Made by a program: the position numbers and the translations under genes
From: Phocoena phocoena
Taxonomy: Eukaryota; Chordata; Mammalia; Artiodactyla; Phocoenidae
DNA length: 64,000 nucleotides
Direction: 5' to 3'
NCBI RefSeq assembly: GCF_963924675.1
Contig: NC_089231.1
Location: 71,857,191-71,921,190, forward strand
The notes under the pieces: generated by a model
Database searches by the model: none
What the model was told of the DNA's origin: nothing
The model's input: the letters and a program-made list of their open reading frames with translations, nothing else
Shown: one piece after another, positions 1-11,100 of the stretch
Layout of the letters: the number at the start of each line of letters is the position of its first letter
Position numbering within the stretch: the first letter of the stretch is position 1

Positions 1-2110
1 CTTTCTGTCAGTGTTATTTACTGCCCTACCCCGAACCACCTAGCCGTGAGCACCACACTTTGAGAGGTGCTGGCTCAGGTGACCCACAGTTTCCTGTAAA
101 TTCTGTCCAATCGTGGGCATTCTCAGTTGTGGCTCCCTTGTATGTCCCTGCATCCCTGAGGACCCTGAGAAGGTCACGGTCTGTCCATCATCTGGGCTCT
201 CCATCTGGAACTCCATGCCTTCCCCAGGATTTCTGGTCAGGTGGTAGAGAAAAATATTTATGGCTGAGTGAACAGATGGAGCTGGAACGTCCTGTAGCAG
301 AACATTCCTGTAGCGGCAAATGAAAAGTTCGTGGTGCTCAGGCCAGAGTCAGCCAAGTGCGGTTGAATTGCAGTTTTTGCTCTTGTCCCAGAGGAGATAT
401 TTCAATTTTGTGTTAATCACCTTGGTTTCCTGTTAATGCACCCCGTGGCTCCTGCAGGCAGAAAGATAATTGGTTGCACCAGAGAGGGGACCACTCAGGA
501 CACTTGCAAACCAGGGACGTAACTCAATCAATCACAGCTGCTTTCAAAGGACATGGGCATTTTGGTTTGTGTGGCCCCCTCCTTCCTCACCCCCGATTCC
601 CGAGCATTTCCCCTTGAAATTACATACAGAGTATTAATAACGATGCTGATTGTTCTCCGGTCTTTCCTCTGCTTGGGCCAGAGGCCTTTTTAGATCTCAG
701 CAGTTGGGAAGATGTTAACTCCAAATGGAAATCTAATCATGGCACATTGAAAGATTGACTTTTCAGCTCTGTTGGGGGATGTGCTAATGATCTGCCTTGG
801 GCAAAAGTGTTTCTCCTTCCAGGTCAAATTCCCTGAAGTCTCCTCTCCTTGGTCATGCTTTGGGTTGATTTGTGACTTATATTCCAGGAAACAAAAGTTT
901 TTCATGTAAAAGTGGACTTTGATTGATAAGTAGGGATCTCTGCTAGAATGTGACCCCTGCCATCAGTCAGGGAGCCCCCAGGGAGAGAATTCACCCCAAG
1001 GGAAGAGGTGGTCTAGCATTATGACACTATGCTAATGGAAAAGCCTGAGTTGTCATAGGGGCGTGGGGATTCTGAGTGGGAAGATTAAAATCCATCCCCA
1101 ATCCAGGCCAGCCACCTGGATACATGGGTCATAGGGAGAAGCAAAGGAGCAGATTCTCGAAGCTTGATGCCCAAGCAGCGACACTAAGACCCCTCTGATA
1201 TGGTGCATCCCAAGGGGGTGAAAGCCATTCACACCTTATTCTTCATCCTGGACTAATGGGCCCATCAGCACAGAGGAAGTTCAGCTCATTAGAATGGGCT
1301 CCTGGGAGGGGCAGTGAGAGAGGCAGTGGTGCTGGTGGAGGATGGGAAATAGTGCCTGGTCTCCACTATGCCCAGTGGAGCAATCCAGGGGAAGGGCTAC
1401 ACCTGGTGGGAGACTTTGGGGCACATGGGCACCCTGGATTGCTGAGAAGGGCTGTGTGAAGTCCTAACGACCTAGATGTTTGAACTAAGCTCAGGGGAAA
1501 AGAAAAAAGAAAGATAAAGATTCCCTTTGAAGGAAGCGTACATGCTTGCAGATCGGGAAACAGGGTGGGTCCCTCAAAGTCATGGGATCACAGGGGTAGC
1601 CAGAGAGAAGCACATTAAAGGGTCTGAGAGAGGCCACGATGACAACGCTTACCTGCAGGGAGTAGCCAAATAAGGGGGAGTTTCTAAGGCAGCAAGTTGA
1701 GGCCCAGTGAGCAATGAATATCTCTCCTGGAAGCTGTCCCAGATCGCAAGCTAGAGAGAAATAGACTGGCTCACTGTGGTCATTGGTGGAGAGGCTCCAG
1801 GTAGGAGAGTCTATCAGTTACATGTCAGAGGCAGTGATTATTACCTGGCGACAAGCCTAGAGAAAGCATTGCTTCCTCAGGAATAAGGATTCTTTAATTA
1901 AAAAGAGGGCTTACCGTTCAGACTGGAGGGCTAGAGTTATAAAATTCAGAGGAGGAACTCAGCTTATAGCTGGAGGTGACAGACCAAAGTTTACGAGCGA
2001 AAAAGAAAACCAAGCACCAATAATTTGGGCGCCGTGACCCAGACTATGCCAAGGAAATGGTTTCTGCCATAATAATGGCCAGATGATCGCAAAACAGAAA
2101 GAAAATCCCA
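1..2110. other. Unique non-coding DNA, no gene seen
   Basis: No repeat family, splice-flanked exon or long conserved frame is recognisable. The open frames here are short (under 95 codons) and have no domain character. Base composition is ordinary for mammalian intergenic or intronic DNA. Highly diverged repeats could be missed by eye. Confidence 0.55.
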
Positions 2111-2119
2111 CGAGGAGGA

Positions 2120-2490
2120 TGTAGGGTGTCTGGTCTTTATTCAGCAAATATCCGCTCCCTTGCGTATCTGCAAGGAGGACCGTGCATCCCACCCCTTGAC
2201 TTGGGCTGGGCCGTGTGACTTGCTTTGACCAAGAGGACATTAGAGGATGTCATCCCAACAGAGACTTGGAATGCGTTTGTGCTGTGGGGTTGGCCCCCTC
2301 AAGCTCCTTCCTTTAGCCTGAGTAGAACGTGCCTCTGGAGTCAGACTGCTAGTCCAAGGAGGATGAGAGACGCATGGAGCAGATATGGATCTGACCTGAC
2401 CGGGGCCAAAGCCAGCAGAACCCAGCCTGGACCAGCCAGATTCCAGCTGGCTCACAGACGTGTGAGTGAGAAATAAACACTTAGGTGGTA
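2120..2490 (+). mobile_element. MLT1-type MaLR LTR, diverged
   Basis: The stretch keeps the MLT1 order: 'ctgggccgtgtgacttgctt', then 'gaccaagaggacatt', then a GATGAGAGA..CATGGAGCAGA block, a 'gaccagcc' block and a terminal 'gagaaataaacac' polyadenylation-like end. This order places it on the plus strand. It is a solo LTR relic of an ancient ERVL-MaLR element with no internal region beside it. The 119-codon-class frames on both strands here are by-products of the LTR. Confidence 0.6.
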
Positions 2491-2654
2491 GATGGAGAAC
2501 TTTACCATCTTCAAGCCACAAATGCTTGGAACGCTTTGAAAACCCTTTCCTGCTACTAAGCATAAAGTTGTCCCCAGATAGCCACCCTGGACTCTAGCAG
2601 ACCCCTCTCTAGCCTCATATCATGTCCCTCCCCTGTCCCCAGGGGTCTTGGGTA

Positions 2655-2850
2655 AGAGTCATTGCTACCTGGCTTCAAATCCTCATTCCAACTCTTTCTA
2701 GGTTTGTGACTTTGAGCCTCAGTGTCCTCATCTGTGAAATGGACCTTATGATTATCTGCCCACAAGGGGTGTGAGTTTTAAATGAGGTGATGCTTGTAAA
2801 GTACATTGAACATTGTCTGGCACATAACCAGTACATTTTCAATAGTAGTA
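2655..2850 (+). repeat. MIR SINE
   Basis: The MIR core is visible as 'gtgactttgagcctcagtgt' and 'cctcatctgtgaaatgg', followed by the 'ttaaatgaggtgatgcttgt' and 'ctggcacataaccagta' tail. It is an old, diverged copy. Confidence 0.75.
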
Positions 2851-2859
2851 GTTGATAAT

Positions 2860-3730
2860 TAGCCTTTTTGTGGTTGGAATGCATTACTCCAGACCCATTA
2901 CTTTAGGATTTTACTCATGGTTCATTCAGTCTTGGGGGCTAGGATGCCTCCATGTGTGTCTCCTTGCTGGGGAGCCTGGACTGCACCCTCCACCCCTGTT
3001 TCTGACAGCAGGAGGACACAGTTCTGAAATGCCCACACACTTTGATTTCCCGTCGGAGAGGTCTCAGCAGACTCTGGGAGGTTGCTGTCAAGTGTTGAGA
3101 AGGGGGACATGAATCATGGCTTTCCAGGGAGGTTAAAATCCAGGCCCTGGGCAGTTGCCAAAGATCACAGAGAGTGGAGTCAGGTCCTGAGTGTCTTGTA
3201 AAGCTGGATTCTCTCCTTATCATGATGAGTCTGAATCCCATAGGGTGAATATCAAAAGCTCAGTCAGCAAGCCAGGTTTGTAAACACACATGCTGTGTGG
3301 CCGGGAGATGACACCAGCCTGGGCCAGAGGAGAAGGCGCATCTAACCCACTTCTCCTGCTTCAGCCTCCGCGAGTGAGCAAAGGTCAGCCCCCCTCACCT
3401 TGAGAGCCAGGTGACCTTGCTGGGGTTTGTGTTCTGTGAATGAAGGGATGCTTGGAAAGGACTGCTTGCCAGAGGTACAAAATTGTCCTAGAGAGGGTAA
3501 TTGAGGAAGATGAATTTTATCTTTACATTCTAGCTCATTGATTCTAAGATGCACATTTTCCTTACATTTTAACATCTCTGAAATCAGGATGTTTCTTACC
3601 ATCAACTGACATGAAGGCGTTGTGTCATGGGGTAATTGGCACCATTTCCTCATTACCAGTGGTTCACGAAGTAACATGTTGTACAATCAATGGCATCTTA
3701 GATTTGGTGAAATATAGTCTTTCTTTTTTA
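2860..3730. other. Unique non-coding DNA, no gene seen
   Basis: No repeat family or exon is recognisable. Frames of 86-114 codons occur on both strands but overlap one another, lack domain features and have no splice context. Confidence 0.5.
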
Positions 3731-3734
3731 ACGG

Positions 3735-3895
3735 CTCATACTTATGTAGATTTACTCTGTGCTAAATCCTGTGATTAGTGCTTTACATGAATGAGCTCAT
3801 CAGAAAGACTCTGAAGATCCTCATTCTTCAGATGAGAAAATCAAGATCAGAAAGGTAAAGATAGTTGTCTAAGGTCACACAGTAATGGAAAGGCC
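3735..3895 (-). repeat. MIR SINE, antisense
   Basis: It reads in reverse-MIR order: 'actctgtgctaaatcctgtg', 'gtgctttacatgaatgagct', 'cagatgagaaaatcaagatc', 'aaggtcacacagtaatgg'. Confidence 0.7.
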
Positions 3896-3995
3896 TTTAC
3901 CTTTCTCTTTGTTGTCATGCCTGAATTCATCTCTCTTTAGTCTACCCTCGCTGAACATTCAGTTTCTTGATAAATCAGATCAGGGTTTACTTTGA

Positions 3996-4098
3996 AGACC
4001 TGTCTGTCTATCTGTCTCTCTCTCTCTACCTATCTATCTATCTATCTCCCTCTCTCTCTTACTCTTTCTCCCTCCCTCCCTTTCTCTCTCTTTCCACA
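3996..4098. repeat. CT-rich microsatellite (TCTA/TCTC/CCCT)
   Basis: The block is almost pure pyrimidine and changes from TCTG/TCTC to TATC to CTCT and CCCT units. The serine/leucine-rich frame across it (3967-4200) is an artefact of the repeat. Confidence 0.9.
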
Positions 4099-4164
4099 AA
4101 TGCATACACACCTCAGGTATTTGGTCCCCAGATCTTTCTCTTGACCTATAACACTCCTGAGAAA

Positions 4165-4300
4165 TTAGTTTCATTCCCTCAATCAAAACATATTTATTAG
4201 GTATCTGCTATTATCAAGGTTCCAGAGAAATTATTCTGTGCGAATGAGAGACTGATAAATCTATCCCCAAATCTTGCAGAGTTTACAATCTCGTATTATG
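4165..4300 (-). repeat. L2 LINE 3' end, antisense
   Basis: 'aacatatttattaggtatct' and 'cttgcagagtttacaatctc' match the reversed L2 3' end, where the matching stretches are 'aatatttattgagcacctac' and 'catggagcttacattcta'. Diverged. Confidence 0.5.
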
Positions 4301-4380
4301 TAAAACTTTTGTTGTTGGTAGGCCAATTAAAGCCCCATTTTAAATGTACCAGGAAAATCTATGGATTAAAAAATGGTGGA

Positions 4381-4693
4381 GGGACTTACCTGCTGACGCA
4401 GTGATTAAGAATCTGCCTGCCAGTGCAGGGGACACGGGTTCGATCCCTCGTCTGGAAAGATCCCACATGCCGCGGAGCAGCCAAGCTGGTGCGCCACAAC
4501 TGCTGAGCCCACGTGCCACTACCACTGAAGCCCACGCGCCTAGAGCCCGTGTTCCGCAGCAAGAGAAACCACAACAATGAGAAGCCCACGCACCACAATG
4601 AAGAGTAGCCCCCGCTTGCCGCAACTAGAGAAAGCCCGCACACAGCAACGAAGATCCAATGCAGCCAAAAATAAATAAATTTATTTATTTTTT
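4381..4693 (+). mobile_element. CHR-type tRNA-derived SINE (long form)
   Basis: A tRNA-Glu-derived SINE typical of cetaceans. The head has the A-box region 'gctgacgcagtgattaagaa' and an intact B box, 'gggttcgatccc'. The body has the repeated 'ccacaactgctgag..' and 'cgcctagagcccgtg' blocks and ends in 'aaaataaataaattt'. A 12-bp target-site duplication, 'aaaaatggtgga', lies at 4369-4380 and 4694-4705, so insertion was by L1-type target-primed reverse transcription. The copy is complete. The tail contains a 22-bp perfect palindrome (4669-4690). Confidence 0.93.
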
Positions 4694-4705
4694 AAAAATG
4701 GTGGA

Positions 4706-5925
4706 TTACACCATTCTACTTTCATGGATATAACAGAGTGCCCTGCCTGATTCTCACAAAGGTATATAAACGTCACTGGGACTAGCAGAGGCTGGAAAAA
4801 CTTTCAGTTTATAACTGAAAGCCGTCTTTGGCAAGTGGTGGGGATTTAAATGTCCTGTGGAGCACGCTGTTCCTTCGCTCTGGAAAAACCACCTGGATGC
4901 AGACCCTTTGGCTTCACGAGACCAGTGCAAGTGGATGTCAGTTGTTTCAGGGAAAGCTGTGAATTCGCCGTTATCCTGAACGCAGATGGTTAGGCCAAGG
5001 TCCTCCTCATTCTCTGGAGACTTTGTTTTACTTGGGGTGGGTAGGTGGATTTTTTTTTCCTGTATGGGGTTAGCCAGCTCTGTGCAGGAGGCCCAGATCC
5101 CACTGCATGTCTTCAGGGATTGCCGTGCCCTCATGATGAGTATTGCTGATGGGGAGCTGGGGCAGATGTCCTGGTGGCCACAAAAAGGATGAGAAAGCCC
5201 AACTTCAAAAATGACCTGGTCCAGCTCAGGGGGAGCCCAGCCTGGACTCGGCAGTTGAGGTCATGTAGATGTAGTCGAAAATACACAAATGCCACAGAGC
5301 TAAAAAAAAAAATTATGAAACAAAGTCTATTAACTTGTTAAGCCAGTGGGGAATTTCACTGAGCAGATCATGAAGAGGTGATGAAGTCAGGAGCTGTAAG
5401 TGCTAGAAAGGAATTTTCATGGTGCTGTGCTAATTTCTGGTTGGGCGCTAGCCCTGTGGACAGAACGAATGGGTCCATGGGTCTGTACACAGATCCACTG
5501 GTCAGGAGAGAGTCTTCAGTTACTTCCAATGAGGCCTGGCATTCAGGGTCACTAAGAGCTTGTGGCCCTTTATACCACCTTCAGCTGGTTACAACCATTT
5601 GTGATGAGACACGACACTTAGCTTGAATGTTTCTAGGCAACTGCTGATATAAGTGGAATTTTTTCTTTTTACAGTGCTAGGGAAGACTGAATTACTCAGA
5701 CTCTGGGAAAGGTACTGATGCTGGGTGGTTTTATTCTGGTACGATCACCTTGTATTGGGACTGAGGAGCCAGACCTCCCCTTATTGGTATCCGGTGAGGC
5801 TTCTCATAAAGGGAGTTGACAATTCTGAGACTGAATATACAAGTGGACAATGGCCAGACTATATATAAGAATAGAACTCTGACCTACAGCCTCTGCAACG
5901 ATTAGCCCCAAATGGTAAGGGCTTG
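4706..5925. other. Unique non-coding DNA, no gene seen
   Basis: No confident repeat or exon. A 126-codon minus-strand frame (4754-5134) has no recognisable domain and no splice signals that would make it an exon. An A-rich run lies at 5301-5311. Confidence 0.5.
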
Positions 5926-5929
5926 ATCA

Positions 5930-6225
5930 ATAACTAACCTGCCAGGTTCCCCAGTTTTGCCCCCACTTCCAACTTAGGACTGGCCAGAGAAAGGAAAATA
6001 AGCTCCCCTAGCCAATCACATAGGATGCCTTCTCCTAGTGCATATAGCATGCCTGCCGCCAGCCTCCCCGTGCCAACAACTAGGGAATACCAGAAGTTTT
6101 CCCTTTTTTCCACTATAAAGCTCTCCCACTTCTCTGCTGGCCTTTGAGTTTTTGCCAAATGCAAGTCACTGTGGCTGATTCCTGTACTTTATAGCCATCT
6201 CTAAAGAAGTAGCCTTCACTTATTC
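5930..6225 (+). mobile_element. Possible solo endogenous-retrovirus LTR
   Basis: The layout resembles a class I LTR. It has a CCAAT-type stretch ('agccaatcacata'), a TATA-like 'actataaagctctcccac' near 6111, then 'tttgagtttttgccaaatgc' and 'tgtggctgattcctg', which look like an R/U5 region. No internal retroviral sequence or clean target-site duplication is visible, and the ends are uncertain. It could instead be chance similarity in unique DNA. Confidence 0.4.
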
Positions 6226-6229
6226 TTCA

Positions 6230-6885
6230 TTTGGGTGGTCTTCATTTATGTCCATATTCCCACAGTTAAATTGTGGGCAGGAAAGGAGGACAGTGGAGGT
6301 GGCATTTTAGACAAGGAGGTCTGGACCCCAGCAGTGCAGATGTGCTCAAAGGCACTCCCGGTGGGGTTGGATCCGCTGCCCATGGGTTTTGGAGGCAGGA
6401 CAGCATCCAGGCAAGGGGCAGCCAGTAAAGGCCCATAGGATGGGCTTGGAGCCTGAGGATTCTGAGAGAAGCCACCTTGAGCAGCAGAAATAAATTGCGT
6501 GCTTGGTTGTAAATACCTCCTGGAAGTTCAGCAACTTCTTGGTAGACTTGCTGGTCTAGTCTTCTCTGTGCCGTGGGAATAAAAATAAGGGTCTGCTCCC
6601 AGATGGGGACAGATCAGTAAAGGGCAGAGGAGAGGTCAGGGTGAAAATTGCAGAAGACCAGAACGTTAAGAGGCATCAGGGCAGTGGCAAAGCCCCACAT
6701 CACCTCCCCAAGAGCAGGAGCTCCACCCCCACCAGTGTTGAAGGAGAAGTACCTTGTGTCCTCTTGCAATGAGGTATCACCCTTGATATAATAGGCCACA
6801 TTCCCTCTTCCATGATAGCCATCAACTGTGGCATGGTCACCCTTGGGAAACCTCAGAAATATTTGGGGGAAAAGAAAGCTCTTGA
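6230..6885. other. Unique non-coding DNA, no gene seen
   Basis: No repeat or exon recognised. The overlapping frames near 6235-6534 on both strands lack domain character. Confidence 0.5.
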
Positions 6886-6889
6886 AAAG

Positions 6890-7027
6890 ACTAATTCTTG
6901 CCAGTAGTGCAATTTATAATAATCAAACGGGGCAATTTAAATGGCCAACAAGAGGAGAAGGGTAAATCAGCTAAGTTATAGCCATCCAACAGACTATTAT
7001 GCAATTGTTAAAAATAATGGAAGTCTA
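6890..7027 (+). mobile_element. Old L1M fragment, upstream half
   Basis: 'caatttataataatcaaacg', 'tggccaacaagaggagaagg' and 'agactattatgcaattgtta' follow the end of a mammalian L1 ORF2 and early 3'UTR (the 'gcagccattaaaaa' region). It continues at 12510 after the younger L1. The last 14 bases (7014-7027) are the left target-site duplication of that L1. Confidence 0.6.
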
Positions 7028-7175
7028 GTCTACCCACCACCAGCCCCTCCCATCAGGAAACCTGCACAAGCCTTTTAGATAGCCTCATCCACCAGAGGGC
7101 AGACAGCAGAAGCCAAAAGAACTACAATCCTGCAGCCTGTGGAGCAAAAACAACATTCATAGAAAGACAGACAAG

Positions 7176-8130
7176 ATGAAAAGGCAGAGGGCTATGTACC
7201 AGATGAAGGAACAAGATAAAACCCCAGAAAAACAACTAAATGAAGTGGAGATAGGCAACCTTCCAGAGAAAGAACTCAGAATAATGATAGTGAAGATGAT
7301 CCAGGACCTCGGAAAAAGAATGGAGGCAAAGATCGAAAAGATGCAAGAAATGTTTAACAAAGACCTAGAAGAATTAAAGAACAAACAAACAGAGATGAAC
7401 AATACAATAACTGAAATGAAAAATACACTAGAAGGAATGAATAGCAGAATAACTGAGGCAGAAGAACGGATATAAGTGACCTGGAAGACAGAATGGTGGA
7501 ATTCACTGCTGTGAAACAGAATAAAGAAAAAAGAATGAAAAGAAATGAAGGCAGCCTAAGAGACCTCTGGGACAACATTAAACGCAACAACATTCGCATT
7601 ATAAGGGTCCCAGAAGGAGAAGAGAGAGAGGAAGGACCAGAGAAAATATTTGAAGAGGTTATAGTCGAAAACTTCCCTAACATGGGAAAGAAAAGGCCAC
7701 CCAAGTCCAGGAAGCACAGCGAGTCCCATACAGGATAAACCCAAGGAGAAACATGCCGAGACACATAGTAATCAAACTGGCAAAAATTAAAGACAAAGAA
7801 AAATTATTAAAAGCACCAAGGGAAAAATGACAAATAACATACGAGGGAACTCCCATAAGGTTAACAGCTGATTTCTCAGCAGAAACTCTACAAGCCAGAA
7901 GGGAGTGGCATGATATACTTAAAGTGATGAAAGGGAAGAACCTACTACCAAGATTACTCTACCTGACAAGGATCTCACTCAGATTCGATAGAGAAATCAA
8001 AAGCTTTACAGACAAGGAAAAGCTAGCAATTCAGCACCAGCAAACCAGCTCTACAACAAATGCTAAAGGAACTTCTCTAAGTGGGAAACACAAGAAAAGG
8101 AATTACAAAAACAAACCCCAAACAATTTAG
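7176..8130 (+). pseudogene. L1 ORF1 (RNA-binding protein) remnant
   Basis: ORF1p is the trimeric RNA-binding chaperone that coats L1 RNA in the cytoplasm. The start 'MKRQRAMYQMKEQ' is at 7176. A charged heptad-rich coiled coil covers about 7250-7465 (for example 'MEAKIEKMQEMFNKDLEE'). The frame is lost at 7471-7474, where an extra TA makes a stop at 7473, and it resumes in another frame at 7475. The RRM-like part with 'NIKRNNIRIIRVPEGEERE' lies about 7580-7625. The frame shifts again near 7690, and a TGA falls at 7828-7830. The C-terminal domain is recognisable to about 8130 ('SLRFDREIKSFTDKEK'). At least three separate lesions make it non-functional. Confidence 0.9.
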
Positions 8131-8150
8131 AAAATTGTCATAGGAACATA

Positions 8151-11100
8151 CATATCAGTAATTACCTTAAACGTGAATGGATTAAATGCTCCGACCAGAA
8201 GACACAGGCTTGCTGAATGGATACAAAAACAAGAGCCATATATATGCTGTCTACAAGAGACCCACTTTAGACCTAGAGACACATACAGACTGAAAGTGAG
8301 GGGATGGAAAAAGATATTCCAGGCAAATGGAAATCAAAAGAAAGCTGGAATAGCAATACTCATATCAGATAAAATAGACTTTAAAATGAAGAATGTTACA
8401 AGAGACAAGGAAGGGATCAAGGGATCCCTTCCTACATAATGATCAAGGGATCAATCCAAAAGAAGATATAACAATTATAAATATATATGCACTCAACATA
8501 GGAGCACCTCAATACATAAGGCAACTGCTAACAGCTATAAAAGAGGAAATCGACAGTAACACAATAATAGTGGGGGACTTTAACACCTCACTTACACCAA
8601 TGGACAGATCATCCAAAATGAAAATAAATAAGGAAACAGAAGCTTTAAATGACACAATAGACCAGATAGATTTAATTGATATTTATAGGACGTTCCATCC
8701 CCAAACAGCAGATTACACTTTCTTCTCAAGTCCGCACGGAACATTCTCCAGGATAGATCACATCTTGGGTCACAAATCAAGCCTCAGTAAATTTAAGAAA
8801 ATTGAAATCATATCAAGCATCTTTTCTGACCACAACACTGTGAGATTAGAAATGAATTACATGGGAAAAAAATGTAAAAAACACAAGCACATAGAGGCTA
8901 AACACTACGTTACTAAATAACCAAGAGATCACTGAAGAAATCAAAGAGGAAATCAAAAAATACCTAGAGACAAATGACAATGAAAACACGACAATCCAAA
9001 GCCTATGGGATGCAGAAAAAGCAGTTCTAAGAAGGAAGTTTATGGCTATACAAGCCTACCTCAAGAAACAAGAAAAAGCTCAAATAAATAATCTAACCGT
9101 ACACCTAAAGGAACTAGATTAAGAAGAACAAACAAAACCTAAAGTTAGCAGAAGGAAAGAAATCATAAAGATTAGAGCAGAAATAAATGACATAGAAACA
9201 AAGAAAACAATAGCAAAGACCAATAAAGTTAAAAGCTGGGTCTTTGAGAAGATAAACAAAATTGATAAACCATTAGCCAGACTCATCAAGAAAAAGAGGG
9301 AGAGGACTCAAATCAATAAAATTAGAAATGAAAAAGGAGAAGTTACCACAGACACCGCAGAAATACAAAGAATCCTGAGAGACTACTACAAGCAACTCTA
9401 TGCCAATAAAATGGACAACCTGGAAGAAATGGACAAATTCTTAGAAAGGTATAACCTTCCAAGACTGAACCAGGAAGAAATAGAAAATATAAACAGACCA
9501 ATCAGAAGTAATGAAATTGAAACTGTGATTAAAAATGTTCCAACAAACAAAAGTCCAGGACAGGATGGCTTCACAGGCGAATTCTATCAAACATTTAGAG
9601 AAGAGCTAACACCCATCCTTCACAAACTCTTCCAAAAAATTGCGGAGGAAGGAACACTCCCAAACTCATTCTATGAGGCCATGATCACCCTGATACCAAA
9701 ACCAGACAAAGATACTACGAAAAAAGAAAATTACAGACCAATATCACTGATGAATATAGATGCAAAAATCCTCACCAAAATACTAGCAACAGAATCCAAC
9801 AACACATTAAAAGGATCATACACCATGATCAAGTGGAATTTATCCCAGGGATGCAAGGATTCTTCAATATACGCAAATCAATCAATGTGACACACCATAT
9901 TAACAAATTGAAGAAGAAAAACCATATGATCATCTCAATAGATGCAGAAAAAGCTTTTGACAAAATTCAACACCCATTTATGATAAAAACTCTCTAGAAC
10001 GTGGGCATACAGGGAACCTACCTGAACATAGTAAAGGCCATATATGACAAACCCACAGCAAACATCATTCTCAGTGGTGAAAAACTGAAAGCATTTCCTC
10101 TAATATCAGGAACAAGACAAGGATGTCCACTCTCACTGCTATCATTCAACATAGTTTTGGAAGTCCTAGCCTCGGCAATGAGAGAAGAAAAAGAAATAAA
10201 AGGAATCCAAATTGGAAAAGAAGAAGTAAAACTGTCACTGTTTGCAGATAATATGATACTATACATAGAGAATCCTAAAGATGCTACCGGAAAACTACTA
10301 GAGCTAATCAATGACTTTGGTAAAGTTGCAGGATACAAAATTAATGCACAGAAATCTTTTGCATTCCTATACACTAATGATGAAAAATCTGAAAGAGAAA
10401 TTAAGGATACGCTCCCATTTACCATTGCAACAAGAAGAATAAAATACCTAGGAATAAACCTACCTAGGGAGACAAAAGACCTATATGCAGAAAACTATAA
10501 GACACTGATGAAAGAAATTAAAGATGATACCAATAGATGGAGAGATATACCAAGTTCTTGGATTGAAAGAATCAATATTGTGAAAATGACTATACTACCC
10601 AAAGCAATCTACAGATTCAATGCAAACCCTATCAAATTACCAATGGCATTTTTTTGCAGAACTAGAACAAAAGATCTTAAAATTTGTATGGAGACACAAA
10701 AGACCCCGAATAGCCAAAGCAGTCTTGAGGGGAAAAAAACGGAGCTGGAGGAATCAGACTCCCTGACTTCAGACTATAGAACAAAGCTACAGTAATCAAG
10801 ACAGTACGGTACTGGCACAAAGACAGAAACATAGATCAATGGAACAAGATAGAAAGCCCAGAGGTAATCCCACGCACCTATGGTCAACTAATCTATGACA
10901 AAGGAGGCATGGATATACAATGGAAAAAAGATAGTCTCTTCAATAAGTGGTACTGGGAAAACTGGACAGCTACATGTAAAAGAATGAAATTAGAACACTT
11001 CCTAACACCATACACAAAAATAAACTCAAAATGGATTCGAGACCTAAATGTACGTCCAGACACTATAAAACTCTTAGAGGAAAACATAGGAAGAACACCC

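Noticed and set aside
4381..4460. tRNA gene suggested by A-box and B-box-like sequence
   Set aside because: The sequence is the head of a tRNA-derived SINE. It does not fold into a cloverleaf with an anticodon arm and is flanked by SINE body and a target duplication. The same holds for the other SINE heads.
6105..6125. TATA box as a host promoter
   Set aside because: It is better explained as part of a possible solo LTR. There is no downstream exon.
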